Positions 1-6,334 are shown, numbered from the stretch's first letter. The stretch: DNA of 12,066 nucleotides from an uncultured Clostridia bacterium (GCA_937874195.1 CALNBM010000081.1:1-12066), one strand, 5' to 3'. The notes: generated by a model from the sequence alone, not told the origin. Program-made: numbers and translations.

Positions 1-2
1 GG

Positions 3-1451
3 TACATAGTTATAACGGGATATCAAGATGAGGAATCTCCGGGAAGAAAGTTACTAAATCTTTTAAATGAAGAAAAGGACAAAAAACTTTACATAAATGA
101 GAAAACTGTTCCAGTAAATTGCAAGGTAGAAAAAGTAGGACTTTCCGCCCACAGTGATAAGTATGAAATAAAATCTCTTATAGATTTTTTAACACCTAAA
201 AATATATTTCTGGTTCATGGAAATGAAGAGGTAGTGGAAAATTTATCAAAAGAGCTTTCAAAAGATGTAAGGGGAAGGGTATATGCACCTAAGTGCAGTG
301 AAGTATATGAAATAAATATAAAAAACCCAAGAAAACAGTGGAAAAAAAGTATTGATAAAGTTATGAACTCCTGTGAAGAAATGAATGAAAATAATGTAAA
401 AAAATTATGGGAATTTGTGCTTTATAATTATGGCGAAAGACTTTTTACATTAGAAGAACTTATATTTATATGGAAGGGAAATAACAAAGGTAAAAATACT
501 TTAGAAGATTTCCAAAGAATTATAGTGGAATGTCCTTACTTTGAAAGTGACACAAGGAGATTGTTTTTATTTAAAATTAACCCTGAGGATAAGGTTTCAC
601 AGAACTTAAAAAATAATGAAATTAAACTAAATGAATTAAAAGAAGCTGCAGATAAATATTTTAATAAATTTAATACAAAGAAAATTAGTTTTATAAGTGA
701 CCAAAAAAAAGTGATTTTAAATTTCGATTTTCCATATGTAGTGGATAAAAGTATATATGAGGAGATGAAAAAATTTGAAGAGGAGGTTGAGTGGAAGGTA
801 GAAATAAATAATGCTGTAAATATAAATGCAGTTTCCGAAATTGTAAGGATAACGCTGCAGAATGTATCTATTAAAAAAATATCTTATAGATTAGAAGAAA
901 ACCAGGTTGTAGTTATGCTGAATTCTAAATGTAATGTGGAAAAAGAAAAACTAGATGAAATTGAAAACATTACAGGAATTCAGGTGTTAGTACAATCTCC
1001 TGGAGTAGATCTAAAAGATAGTACGATTATTAAAGCTGAAGATGAGTGTGAAATGGTAGAACAAAATAAGGCTTTAAATATAATAGATGAAACTTTTGAA
1101 AGAGAACAATTTAGGCCTTACAAAAAAAGTATAAAGTCGAATCTTGAGGGAAGATATATAGAACTTACATTTATAAGCCCTGTAATTGGTAAGAAGTATG
1201 AAAAAAACATAGAGGAATTAGTTCGTCTTACAGGGTGGAATATGAAAGTAGCAAATAGTGCAAATCAAAATGAAATATTGCAAATTGCATCTATACTTTG
1301 TAAAAGTAAAGGCATAGATTTGAAGAAAAATCCGTCTTTTAATAGCAGCGATTTAAGTGTGGAATTAAAATTAAAAGATGACAATGTAGAAAAGATGGAG
1401 GATGTAAAGAGAGAATTTGAGTATAAAACTGGATGCACGTTAAAATGGTAG
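3..1451 (+). CDS. beta-CASP metallo-beta-lactamase-fold ribonuclease-like protein, 5' partial
   Basis: The reading frame is open to the left edge, so the N-terminal catalytic half is missing; 482 residues are visible. The fragment starts inside the beta-CASP domain: GYQDEESPGR (residues 6-15), SAHSD (48-52, His motif) and LVHGNEE (70-76, the final His) match the C-terminal motifs of the family that includes RNase J and CPSF-like RNA nucleases. This implies a zinc-dependent RNA-processing hydrolase, probably cytoplasmic. The GTG at 234 lies after the HG motif, so it is not the start. After about residue 80 comes a long tail of some 400 residues, unlike short family members, with four similar helix-strand-strand-helix-strand modules near residues 226-268, 291-330, 374-416 and 441-482, the last ending the protein. 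It is rich in ATA and AGA codons and stops just before a terminator. Nuclease activity is inferred from the family; the substrate is unknown. Confidence 0.85.
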   Translation, partial: YIVITGYQDEESPGRKLLNLLNEEKDKKLYINEKTVPVNCKVEKVGLSAHSDKYEIKSLIDFLTPKNIFLVHGNEEVVENLSKELSKDVRGRVYAPKCSEVYEINIKNPRKQWKKSIDKVMNSCEEMNENNVKKLWEFVLYNYGERLFTLEELIFIWKGNNKGKNTLEDFQRIIVECPYFESDTRRLFLFKINPEDKVSQNLKNNEIKLNELKEAADKYFNKFNTKKISFISDQKKVILNFDFPYVVDKSIYEEMKKFEEEVEWKVEINNAVNINAVSEIVRITLQNVSIKKISYRLEENQVVVMLNSKCNVEKEKLDEIENITGIQVLVQSPGVDLKDSTIIKAEDECEMVEQNKALNIIDETFEREQFRPYKKSIKSNLEGRYIELTFISPVIGKKYEKNIEELVRLTGWNMKVANSANQNEILQIASILCKSKGIDLKKNPSFNSSDLSVELKLKDDNVEKMEDVKREFEYKTGCTLKW

Positions 1452-1454
1452 AGA

Positions 1455-1790
1455 TCAGGCCCCATAAGGGGCTTGTTTTTTAATAATATTGTTTTTTATT
1501 AAAAATTCAAGATTTACTACTGAATTTTCTTTAAAATTATCTAACTCTGTTAAATTAACAATGTTGTATTCTTTTTTAAAGTTTTTATTGTTAAAACCTC
1601 TCATTGGTAATCTTCTATCTAACGGCATTTGCCCGCCTTCAAAACCTAGTCGAACACCACCGCTACTTCTTGAATTTTGACCTTTAGTGCCTTTGCCACT
1701 AGTTTTACCAAGACCTGAGCCAATTCCTCTACCCTTTCTTTTTCTAGGAGTTTGAGAATTTAGAGCAGGTGCGATTTGATGTAATTTCAT
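1455..1790 (-). CDS. rplO: 50S ribosomal protein L15 (uL15), C-terminally truncated
   Basis: L15 binds 23S rRNA and joins late in 50S assembly. The N-terminal two thirds are typical: MKLHQIAP at the start, the Gly/Arg/Lys-rich segment GRGIGSGLGKTSGKG (20-34), GFEGGQMPL (49-57), RLPMRGF (60-66) and the EFLIKNNIIKK region (95-105). A usual L15 has about 146 residues and continues into a G-x-K-x-L-G-x-G segment and a conserved tail. Here the frame leaves the family after about residue 105 and ends QAPYGA-stop, encoded by the stem of the opposing terminator. No L15-like continuation is visible in the other frames downstream, so this is not a simple frameshift. The GGAGGT ribosome binding site (1795-1800) overlaps the rpmD stop and fixes the start. 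secY, the usual next gene, is absent. A junction artefact is the simplest explanation. Confidence 0.88.
   Translation of the reverse strand: MKLHQIAPALNSQTPRKRKGRGIGSGLGKTSGKGTKGQNSRSSGGVRLGFEGGQMPLDRRLPMRGFNNKNFKKEYNIVNLTELDNFKENSVVNLEFLIKNNIIKKQAPYGA
1456..1481 (+). terminator. Rho-independent terminator of the metallo-beta-lactamase gene
   Basis: An 8-bp stem with one G-U pair (CAGGCCCC and GGGGCTTG), an ATAA loop and six T residues lie five bases after the TAG stop at 1449-1451. The T-run is on the plus strand only, so it serves the plus-strand gene. On the minus strand the same bases are read through by the truncated rplO frame, and no T-run follows, so it should not terminate the ribosomal operon. 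Confidence 0.88.
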
Positions 1791-1799
1791 AAGTACCTC

Positions 1800-2447
1800 C
1801 TAAACCAATTCATCAACACGAACTAGATGCTTAACTTTGAATATCATACCTCTAATACATTCATTGTCAACAAGTTCATAAGATGAATTTAATTTTCCAA
1901 GACCTAACGCTTTAATCGTTCCTGCTTGTTTTTTGTTATATCCAATAGGGCTTTTAACTAAGGTTACTCGGATTTTCTTAATATTTTTGTTTTCAGGTGC
2001 AACTTTTTCTGCAACTTTTTCGGTTTTAACCATTTCTTTTTTAACCGTTTCTTTAACTTCAACAGCCTTAACAGTTTTTGGCTCTGCTTTTTTAGCAGGT
2101 TCAACTGCTTTTTTAACTGCCGGTTTAACAGCTTCTTTTTTAGTTGCAACTGCTTTTGATTCTTTCTTAACTGTTGATGCAGGTTTTGTTTCTTTTTTTA
2201 TCGCCGTTTGAGCAGATTTTGCAACTTTTGCAGGTTCTTTAACTCCAACTGCTTTGACAGTTTTTGGCTCTGCTTTTTTAGCAGATTCAACTGCTTTTTT
2301 AACTGCCGGTTTAACAGCTTCTTTTTTAGTTGCAACTGGTTTTAATTCTTTCTTAACTGTTGATGCAGGTTTTTTATCTGCAACTTTTTTTGGTGCAGAA
2401 GCTACAGCTTCTTTTTTTTCTGATTTCTTTATTTCTTTTTCTGCCAT
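1800..2447 (-). CDS. rpmD: 50S ribosomal protein L30 (uL30) with long repetitive basic N-terminal extension
   Basis: Residues 156-215 form a complete L30: IKKIRVTLVKSPIGYNKKQ, then KALGLGKLNSS, and an ending RGMIFKVKHLVRV. This is the small 23S-binding protein normally about 59 residues long. Ahead of it sit about 154 residues made almost only of Lys, Ala, Val, Pro, Thr and Glu, low in complexity, probably disordered and strongly basic. Two copies of a 46-residue block (26-71 and 88-133) repeat at a 62-residue period. The start at 2447 is set by AAGGAGGAA (2451-2459), which overlaps the rpsE stop; an upstream in-frame ATG at 2498 lies inside rpsE and has no such site. The frame is intact throughout, so the extension is translated in line with the core. 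Its role is unknown; extra rRNA contacts are a guess. Confidence 0.9.
   Translation of the reverse strand: MAEKEIKKSEKKEAVASAPKKVADKKPASTVKKELKPVATKKEAVKPAVKKAVESAKKAEPKTVKAVGVKEPAKVAKSAQTAIKKETKPASTVKKESKAVATKKEAVKPAVKKAVEPAKKAEPKTVKAVEVKETVKKEMVKTEKVAEKVAPENKNIKKIRVTLVKSPIGYNKKQAGTIKALGLGKLNSSYELVDNECIRGMIFKVKHLVRVDELV
2049..2372 (-). repeat. Direct duplication inside the rpmD extension (two 138-bp copies, 186-bp period)
   Basis: The plus-strand segments 2049-2186 and 2235-2372 align without gaps, with seven mismatches by my count (about 95 % identical). They encode residues 88-133 and 26-71 of L30. The 48-bp spacer encodes a further Lys/Ala-rich stretch. The period is a multiple of three, so the duplication kept the frame. 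Identity at synonymous sites suggests a recent or homogenised duplication. Confidence 0.9.
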
Positions 2448-2450
2448 AAC

Positions 2451-2459
2451 TTCCTCCTT
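2451..2459 (-). promoter_or_regulatory. Ribosome binding site deciding the rpmD start
   Basis: AAGGAGGAA on the minus strand, three bases before the ATG at 2447 and overlapping the rpsE TAA stop (2458-2460). It selects the start MAEKEIKK over the in-frame ATG 51 bases upstream, and shows that the basic extension begins at a well-served start codon. Confidence 0.85.
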
Positions 2460-3021
2460 AAATAATTTCCTCGATAGTTTTTCCGCGTAATGACGCAACT
2501 TTTTCAGCAGTTCTTAATTGCAATAAAGCATCTAATGTTGCTTTAACACAGTTAATACTGTTTCTTGAGCCATAGGCTTTTGAGGTAACATCTTTAATTC
2601 CGCAAAGTTCAACTACTGGTCGAACTGATGCGCCTGCTATAACTCCACTACCCTCTTTAGAAGGGAAAAGTTTTACCATGCTTGAACCAAACTTACCAAC
2701 AACTTCATGAGGAATGGTGGTATCACTTAAAGCAATTTTCACCATGTTCTTTTTAGCAATAGATGTTGCTTTTTCTATTGCCATTGGAACTTCAGATGCT
2801 TTACCTGTGCCTATTCCCACCCTTCCTTCTTTATCACCAGCAACCACAAGAGCGCTAAAACGCATTGTTCTTCCACCCTTAACAACCTTGGTAACGCGAT
2901 TTACACTAACAAGTTTGCTTGTGATTGGGTCGAATTCTTTTTCTTTGCGAGGCATTTTTCGACTAGGCTTTTTATTAAATTTATTTTTATCAAAAGATTT
3001 ATTTTCATTATTGTTTTGCAT
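2458..3021 (-). CDS. rpsE: 30S ribosomal protein S5 (uS5)
   Basis: S5 sits at the mRNA entry side of the 30S subunit, where it affects decoding accuracy and mRNA unwinding together with S3 and S4. The protein has 187 residues against about 166 usual. The excess is an Asn/Lys-rich N-terminal leader (1-30, with NKFNKKPSRK) ahead of the double-stranded-RNA-binding-like domain. Family landmarks are the loop KVVKGGRTMRF (45-55, where spectinomycin-resistance changes map in other bacteria), GDKEGRVGIGTGKASEVP (62-79), and TIPHEVVGKFG followed by GVIAGASVRPV in the C-terminal domain. AAGGAGA at 3028-3034, six bases before the ATG, overlaps the rplR stop. The next gene, rpmD, has its binding site in the last codons of this one, which suggests coupling. 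Confidence 0.97.
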   Translation of the reverse strand: MQNNNENKSFDKNKFNKKPSRKMPRKEKEFDPITSKLVSVNRVTKVVKGGRTMRFSALVVAGDKEGRVGIGTGKASEVPMAIEKATSIAKKNMVKIALSDTTIPHEVVGKFGSSMVKLFPSKEGSGVIAGASVRPVVELCGIKDVTSKAYGSRNSINCVKATLDALLQLRTAEKVASLRGKTIEEII

Positions 3022-3032
3022 AATATTTCTCC

Positions 3033-3401
3033 TTAAAATTGCAATCCGCCGTTGCGAGCACCTTCTGCCAATGACTTAACTCTACCAGTATAGATATAAC
3101 CTGCTCTATCAAAAACAACATTTGTTATACCTTTTTTAGCAGCTTTTTTGGCAAGTGCTTGTCCAACGATGAATGCACTCTCAGTTTTTGTTTTACCTGC
3201 AATTTTAGAAACCACATCTTTGTCAAGAGTTGAAGCACTAAGAAGAGTTGTGCTATTGCTATCATCAATGATTTGGCAATAAATTTGATTCAAACTTTTG
3301 AAAACACTTAGTCTAGGTCGTTCGCTTGAGCCTGATATTTTTTTTCTAACACGAATTGCACGAACTTTACGGCTATCGTTTTTATTAACCTTATTTATCA
3401 T
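3033..3401 (-). CDS. rplR: 50S ribosomal protein L18 (uL18)
   Basis: L18 binds 5S rRNA and, with L5, docks it in the central protuberance. The protein has 122 residues, the normal length. The basic N-terminal arm (1-24, RKVRAIRVRKKI) precedes SSERPRLSVFKS (25-36), the classic first strand of the family. The C-terminal signature FDRAGYIYTGRVKSLAEGAR (97-116) is complete; the usual Tyr-His-Gly of this motif reads Tyr-Thr-Gly here. AAGGAGAGG lies five bases before the ATG and overlaps the rplF stop. The gene sits between rplF and rpsE, as in the standard spc operon. Confidence 0.97.
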   Translation of the reverse strand: MINKVNKNDSRKVRAIRVRKKISGSSERPRLSVFKSLNQIYCQIIDDSNSTTLLSASTLDKDVVSKIAGKTKTESAFIVGQALAKKAAKKGITNVVFDRAGYIYTGRVKSLAEGARNGGLQF

Positions 3402-3412
3402 AATTCCTCTCC

Positions 3413-3949
3413 TTATTTTTTACCACTTTTTACTTCTTTTCTTAAGATAGTTTCATCTAAATAACTAATACCGTAAGCATGGTATGGTTCAACTGGTTTA
3501 AGACTTCTAATTCTTGCTGCAAATTGACCAACTAATTCTTTATTTATACCTTTAACACTAATAACATTTTTATCGGTTGATAAAGTGATTCCGTCAATCG
3601 CTTTCACTCTTATCGGATGGCTAAATCCAATATTTAACACTAAATCTAAACCATTTTGAGTTACTTTATAACCAACACCGTTAATATTAAGTTTTTTCTC
3701 GTAACCTTGGCTAACACCAATAATCATATTATTAATTAGTTGTCTATAAAGACCGTGTTTTGCGTTTAGTTCTTTGCGATTATTACGATTTTCAACAAAA
3801 AGCATGTTACCAGCGATTCGTGTGGATAATCCATTATCAATAGTTCTTTTTAATTTTCCAAGTTTACCTGTAACTGTTACTTGCCCATAGTTATTTTCAA
3901 ATGTAACACCGCTTGGAATCATTATGGGAGCTTTTCCAATTCTACTCAT
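3413..3949 (-). CDS. rplF: 50S ribosomal protein L6 (uL6)
   Basis: L6 lies at the base of the L7/L12 stalk next to the sarcin-ricin loop, where translation GTPases dock. At 178 residues it has full family length, with two similar alpha/beta domains. It starts MSRIGKAPIMIPSGV and carries KHGLYRQLINNMIIGVSQGY (64-83) and the second-domain landmarks INGVGYK (89-95) and RIRSLKPVEPY (146-156). The usual basic motif after EPY, commonly Y-K-G-K-G-I-R-Y, reads YHAYGISY (156-163), losing two lysines and an arginine. The very end, RKEVKSGKK, is normal. A strong AGGAGGAG binding site precedes the start and overlaps the rpsH stop. Confidence 0.97.
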   Translation of the reverse strand: MSRIGKAPIMIPSGVTFENNYGQVTVTGKLGKLKRTIDNGLSTRIAGNMLFVENRNNRKELNAKHGLYRQLINNMIIGVSQGYEKKLNINGVGYKVTQNGLDLVLNIGFSHPIRVKAIDGITLSTDKNVISVKGINKELVGQFAARIRSLKPVEPYHAYGISYLDETILRKEVKSGKK

Positions 3950-3961
3950 AATCTTCTCCTC

Positions 3962-4360
3962 CTACCACACATACGCCAGCACTTCACCACCAATGTTATT
4001 TAGTCTTGCTTGTTTATCAGTCATCAAGCCTTTACTTGTTGAGATAACTGCAATTCCTAAACCATTAATAACCTTTGGCATGTCGCTTGCGTTTGAATAT
4101 ATTCTTAAGCCTGGCTTTGAAATCCTTTTTAAGCCATTGATTACTCTTTCGCCCTTAGGGCCAAACTTAAATTCAATTATAATATTTGTTTTTATTCCTT
4201 CTCCTTCAACCTTGTAAGAAGAAATATAACCTTCATTTAATAACAACTCGCAAATTGCAAGCTTAATTTTTGAAGTGGGAATGGAAACACTGCTATGTTT
4301 AGCACTAAGTGCATTTCGCATTCTTGTTAGCATATCTGCTATTGGATCTGTTACTATCAT
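3962..4360 (-). CDS. rpsH: 30S ribosomal protein S8 (uS8)
   Basis: S8 binds helix 21 of 16S rRNA and organises the central domain of the 30S subunit. In E. coli it also represses the spc operon by binding its mRNA; nothing here proves or excludes that. From the chosen start the protein has 132 residues, the normal length: MIVTDPIADMLTRMRNAL, KPGLRIY (82-88), GIAVISTSKGLMTD (102-115) and the terminal GGEVLAYVW. An in-frame ATG at 4381 would add seven residues (MVKGDTN), but it lies inside rpsN and has no binding site, whereas AAGGAGA (4368-4374) is seven bases ahead of 4360. The gene overlaps nothing and follows rpsN at once. Confidence 0.97.
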   Translation of the reverse strand: MIVTDPIADMLTRMRNALSAKHSSVSIPTSKIKLAICELLLNEGYISSYKVEGEGIKTNIIIEFKFGPKGERVINGLKRISKPGLRIYSNASDMPKVINGLGIAVISTSKGLMTDKQARLNNIGGEVLAYVW

Positions 4361-4367
4361 ATTCGTA

Positions 4368-4374
4368 TCTCCTT
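4368..4374 (-). promoter_or_regulatory. Ribosome binding site deciding the rpsH start
   Basis: AAGGAGA on the minus strand, seven bases before the ATG at 4360 and just downstream of the rpsN stop (4375-4377). It favours MIVTDPIAD, the family's usual N-terminus, over the longer frame opening at 4381. Confidence 0.85.
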
Positions 4375-4560
4375 TTACCAACTTGACTTTTTAACACCGG
4401 GAATTTCACCTTTGTATGCTAGTTCACGGAAACAAATTCTGCAAACACCATATTTGCGAAGAATGGAATGTGGTCTTCCGCAAATTTCACAGCGAGTGTA
4501 TTCTCTAGTTTTATATTTTTTAAATTTCTTTTGTTTTTGTTTTAATGCTGATTTTGCCAT
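4375..4560 (-). CDS. rpsN: 30S ribosomal protein S14, zinc-binding type (uS14)
   Basis: S14 sits in the 30S head beside S3 and S10. This is the short zinc form of 61 residues, with a Cys4 site: C24-x2-C27 and C40-x2-C43 (CEIC and CRIC), then FRELAYKGEIPGVKKSSW, the standard ending. The N-terminal 20 residues are very Lys/Gln-rich (KQKQKKFKKYKTR). The best Shine-Dalgarno match, AGGAGG (4573-4578), is twelve bases from the ATG, longer than usual; a weaker AAAGG lies nearer. The zinc form is the ordinary one in Bacillota; a zinc-free paralogue could exist elsewhere but is not visible here. Confidence 0.97.
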   Translation of the reverse strand: MAKSALKQKQKKFKKYKTREYTRCEICGRPHSILRKYGVCRICFRELAYKGEIPGVKKSSW

Positions 4561-4576
4561 ATTTTTTCCTTTCCTC

Positions 4577-5128
4577 CTACTTACTTTTGAATGGCAAACC
4601 TAACTGTTCTAATAGTAGTTTTGCGTCCTCATTATTTTTCGCAGAAGTTACGATAACAATATCAAGTCCCCTAATTTTGTCGATTTTTTCATAACTTATT
4701 TCAGGGAAAACTAATTGTTCTTTAAGTCCTAATGCATAATTTCCTTTTCCATCAAAACTTTTTGGACTAATTCCTTGGAAATCTCGCACTCTAGGTAGAG
4801 CAATCGATATCAACTTATCTAAAAACTCATACATATTATTGCCACGAAGTGTTACTTTCGCACCGATTTTATTTCCTTCTCTAAGTTTAAAGTTTGCGAC
4901 GGATTTTTTAGCAACTGTTACAACTGGTTTTTGACCAGTTATTAGCGCTATTTCTTCCACAGCTTTAGCAAAGCTTTGTGCGTTATCCTTAGCGTCGCCA
5001 AGGCCTCGGTTAATAACAATTTTTTCTAACTTAGGAACTTGAAAAGGATTAGTATATTTTTTGATTTTCATTATGGCAGGAACAACAGTTTTTCTATAAT
5101 GCTCTTGCAATCTATTTTTCTTTGTCAT
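4577..5128 (-). CDS. rplE: 50S ribosomal protein L5 (uL5)
   Basis: L5 bridges 5S rRNA and the P-site tRNA in the central protuberance, together with L18. The protein has 183 residues, close to the usual 179. Landmarks are YTNPFQVPKLEKIVINRGLG (25-44), the ITGQKP motif (63-68) followed by KKSVANFKLREG, LPRVRDFQGI (111-120), and NYALGLKEQLVFPEI (130-144). It ends with the common LLEQLGLPF. AAGGAGGAG (5138-5146) overlaps the rplX stop and is nine bases from the start. In enteric bacteria the S8 repressor site lies near the start of this gene; I did not find an obvious matching hairpin here. Confidence 0.97.
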   Translation of the reverse strand: MTKKNRLQEHYRKTVVPAIMKIKKYTNPFQVPKLEKIVINRGLGDAKDNAQSFAKAVEEIALITGQKPVVTVAKKSVANFKLREGNKIGAKVTLRGNNMYEFLDKLISIALPRVRDFQGISPKSFDGKGNYALGLKEQLVFPEISYEKIDKIRGLDIVIVTSAKNNEDAKLLLEQLGLPFKSK

Positions 5129-5144
5129 CTTTTAATACTCCTCC

Positions 5145-5666
5145 TTACTTACTTCCAGTTTTTCGAACAGATGTATTTTTATTTGTTGTTTTAACTGGTG
5201 CCTTTTGTGTTACACTTTTTGATGTACCTGCTGGTTTTTTAGCAGTTTTAGTTAATGTACCTGCTGGTTTTTTAGCAGTTTCTTTTTTTACCGGTGCTGC
5301 TTCTGTTTTAGACTTTTTAACTGTGGTTTTCTTAATTTCTTTTTTCATTGCTTTATCTAAGCTAGCGCCACATTTTTTACATACTCTAATCTTCTTTTCG
5401 CCTTCAAGGTTATGAGCAACTCTTGTTGCTTTGTTGCACTGTTCACAAACAATTTGAAGGTTAGACACATCAATAGTGCCTTCTTGTTTTTTAATAGCTC
5501 CTTTCTCTCCACCCTTTTTAGGTTTAGTTGAACGCGCTACTATATTTAATCCTGAAACTATTGCTCTGTTTTTATCAGTGTTTACAATTAAAACTTTTCC
5601 AGTTTTTCCTTTTTCTTTTCCTGAGATAACTAAAACATTGTCACCTTTTTTTATGTTACTTGCCAT
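5145..5666 (-). CDS. rplX: 50S ribosomal protein L24 (uL24) with zinc ribbon and basic C-terminal tail
   Basis: L24 is an early 23S assembly protein that binds the 5' domain and later sits near the tunnel exit. Residues 1-103 are a full L24: KKGDNVLVISGKEKGKTGKV (the KOW-type start, 6-25), the VSGLNIVARSTKP region (37-49), then a Cys4 pair C74-x2-C77 and C96-x2-C99 that should bind zinc; this cysteine form is known in part of the family. The usual length is about 103; here the chain runs to 173 with a tail (104-173) of Lys, Thr, Ala and Pro. The tail contains a tandem 11-residue repeat, AKKPAGT twice, encoded by a 33-bp direct repeat near 5222-5287. The site AAGGGGGA (about 5671-5678) is less ideal than in neighbouring genes. 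The tail resembles the L30 extension in composition. Confidence 0.95.
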   Translation of the reverse strand: MASNIKKGDNVLVISGKEKGKTGKVLIVNTDKNRAIVSGLNIVARSTKPKKGGEKGAIKKQEGTIDVSNLQIVCEQCNKATRVAHNLEGEKKIRVCKKCGASLDKAMKKEIKKTTVKKSKTEAAPVKKETAKKPAGTLTKTAKKPAGTSKSVTQKAPVKTTNKNTSVRKTGSK

Positions 5667-5678
5667 AAATTCCCCCTT

Positions 5679-6047
5679 CTAAAGAACTTCTGGAGCTAGG
5701 GAAATAATTTTCATAAAACCCTTTTCTCTAAGTTCTCTTGCGATTGGACCAAATATTCTTGTGCCTTTTGGTAGTTTATTGTTATCTATAATAACAGCTG
5801 CATTGTCATCAAATTTCACATACGAACCATCAGGTCTGGAAATACCTTTACTTGTTCTAACTATAACTGCTTTAATCACATCGCCTTTTTTAACAGTTCC
5901 ACCGGGAGTTGCAGATTTAACTGAAGCAACAATAATATCACCGATATTACCGCTTCGTCTAAATGAACCACCGAGAATTCTTATGCACATAATTTTCTTT
6001 GCGCCGCTGTTGTCAGCAACTTTTAGGATTGTTTGTGGTTGAACCAT
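5679..6047 (-). CDS. rplN: 50S ribosomal protein L14 (uL14)
   Basis: L14 lies on the subunit interface, contacts 16S rRNA through an intersubunit bridge and is the docking point of the silencing factor RsfS. At 122 residues the length is exactly typical. Motifs in order: MVQPQTILKVADNSGAKKIM (1-20; most bacteria have MIQ), GDIIVASVKSATPGG (36-50), KAVIVRTSKGISRPDGSYVKF (59-79), and GTRIFGPIARELREKGFMKI (95-114). AAAGGAG (6057-6063), nine bases upstream, overlaps the rpsQ stop. Nothing is unusual apart from the Val at position 2. Confidence 0.97.
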   Translation of the reverse strand: MVQPQTILKVADNSGAKKIMCIRILGGSFRRSGNIGDIIVASVKSATPGGTVKKGDVIKAVIVRTSKGISRPDGSYVKFDDNAAVIIDNNKLPKGTRIFGPIARELREKGFMKIISLAPEVL

Positions 6048-6061
6048 AATCTTTAACTCCT

Positions 6062-6334
6062 TTATTTTACTTTCTCAACGATTTTAACTAGTCTGAAATA
6101 CTTATCTTTACTTAGTGGGCGAGTTTCCATGATTTCCACAGTGTCGCCAATGTTACATTCATTGTTTTCATCGTGAGCTTTGAATTTTTTTGTAGTCTTA
6201 TAAACTTTACCATAGATTGGATGTCGTTTATTAGAAACAATTGCAACAGTAATTGTTTTATCCATCTTATTACTTATAACAACACCAATTCTGGTTTTTC
6301 TTGCTACTTTTCTATTTTCGTTTTTTACTTCCAT
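6062..6334 (-). CDS. rpsQ: 30S ribosomal protein S17 (uS17)
   Basis: S17 is a primary 16S-binding protein (5' domain) with an OB fold. The protein has 90 residues, against 84-87 usual. Landmarks are GVVISNKMDKTITVAI (17-32), HPIYGKVYKTTKKFKAHDE (38-56) and GDTVEIMETRPLSKDKYFRL (63-82), where the family's final arginine-rich segment is intact. AAGGAGAT (6341-6348) overlaps the rpmC stop. Its position between rpmC and rplN is standard. Confidence 0.97.
   Translation of the reverse strand: MEVKNENRKVARKTRIGVVISNKMDKTITVAIVSNKRHPIYGKVYKTTKKFKAHDENNECNIGDTVEIMETRPLSKDKYFRLVKIVEKVK

Noticed and set aside
234..236. GTG as the start of the metallo-beta-lactamase gene
   Set aside because: The same frame is open to base 3 and encodes conserved beta-CASP motifs upstream, so the GTG is internal and the gene is cut by the window edge.
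1265..1465. Minus-strand frame after rplO as a frameshifted L15 tail
   Set aside because: It has no resemblance to the L15 C-terminus and is antisense to the metallo-beta-lactamase gene; a junction explains the truncation better than a frameshift.
1456..1481. Bidirectional terminator also serving the ribosomal operon
   Set aside because: There is no T-run on the minus strand after the stem, and the rplO frame runs through it.
1933..2490. Plus-strand hydrophobic frames rich in Phe, Leu and Ala, resembling membrane proteins
   Set aside because: They are the complement of the Lys/Ala-rich L30 extension (AAA and GCA codons read as TTT and TGC) and have no binding site.
2448..2498. L30 start at 2498
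   Set aside because: The added residues come from the out-of-frame end of rpsE; the strong ribosome binding site serves 2447.
4361..4381. Longer S8 starting at 4381
   Set aside because: It lies within rpsN, lacks a binding site and adds residues absent from the family.
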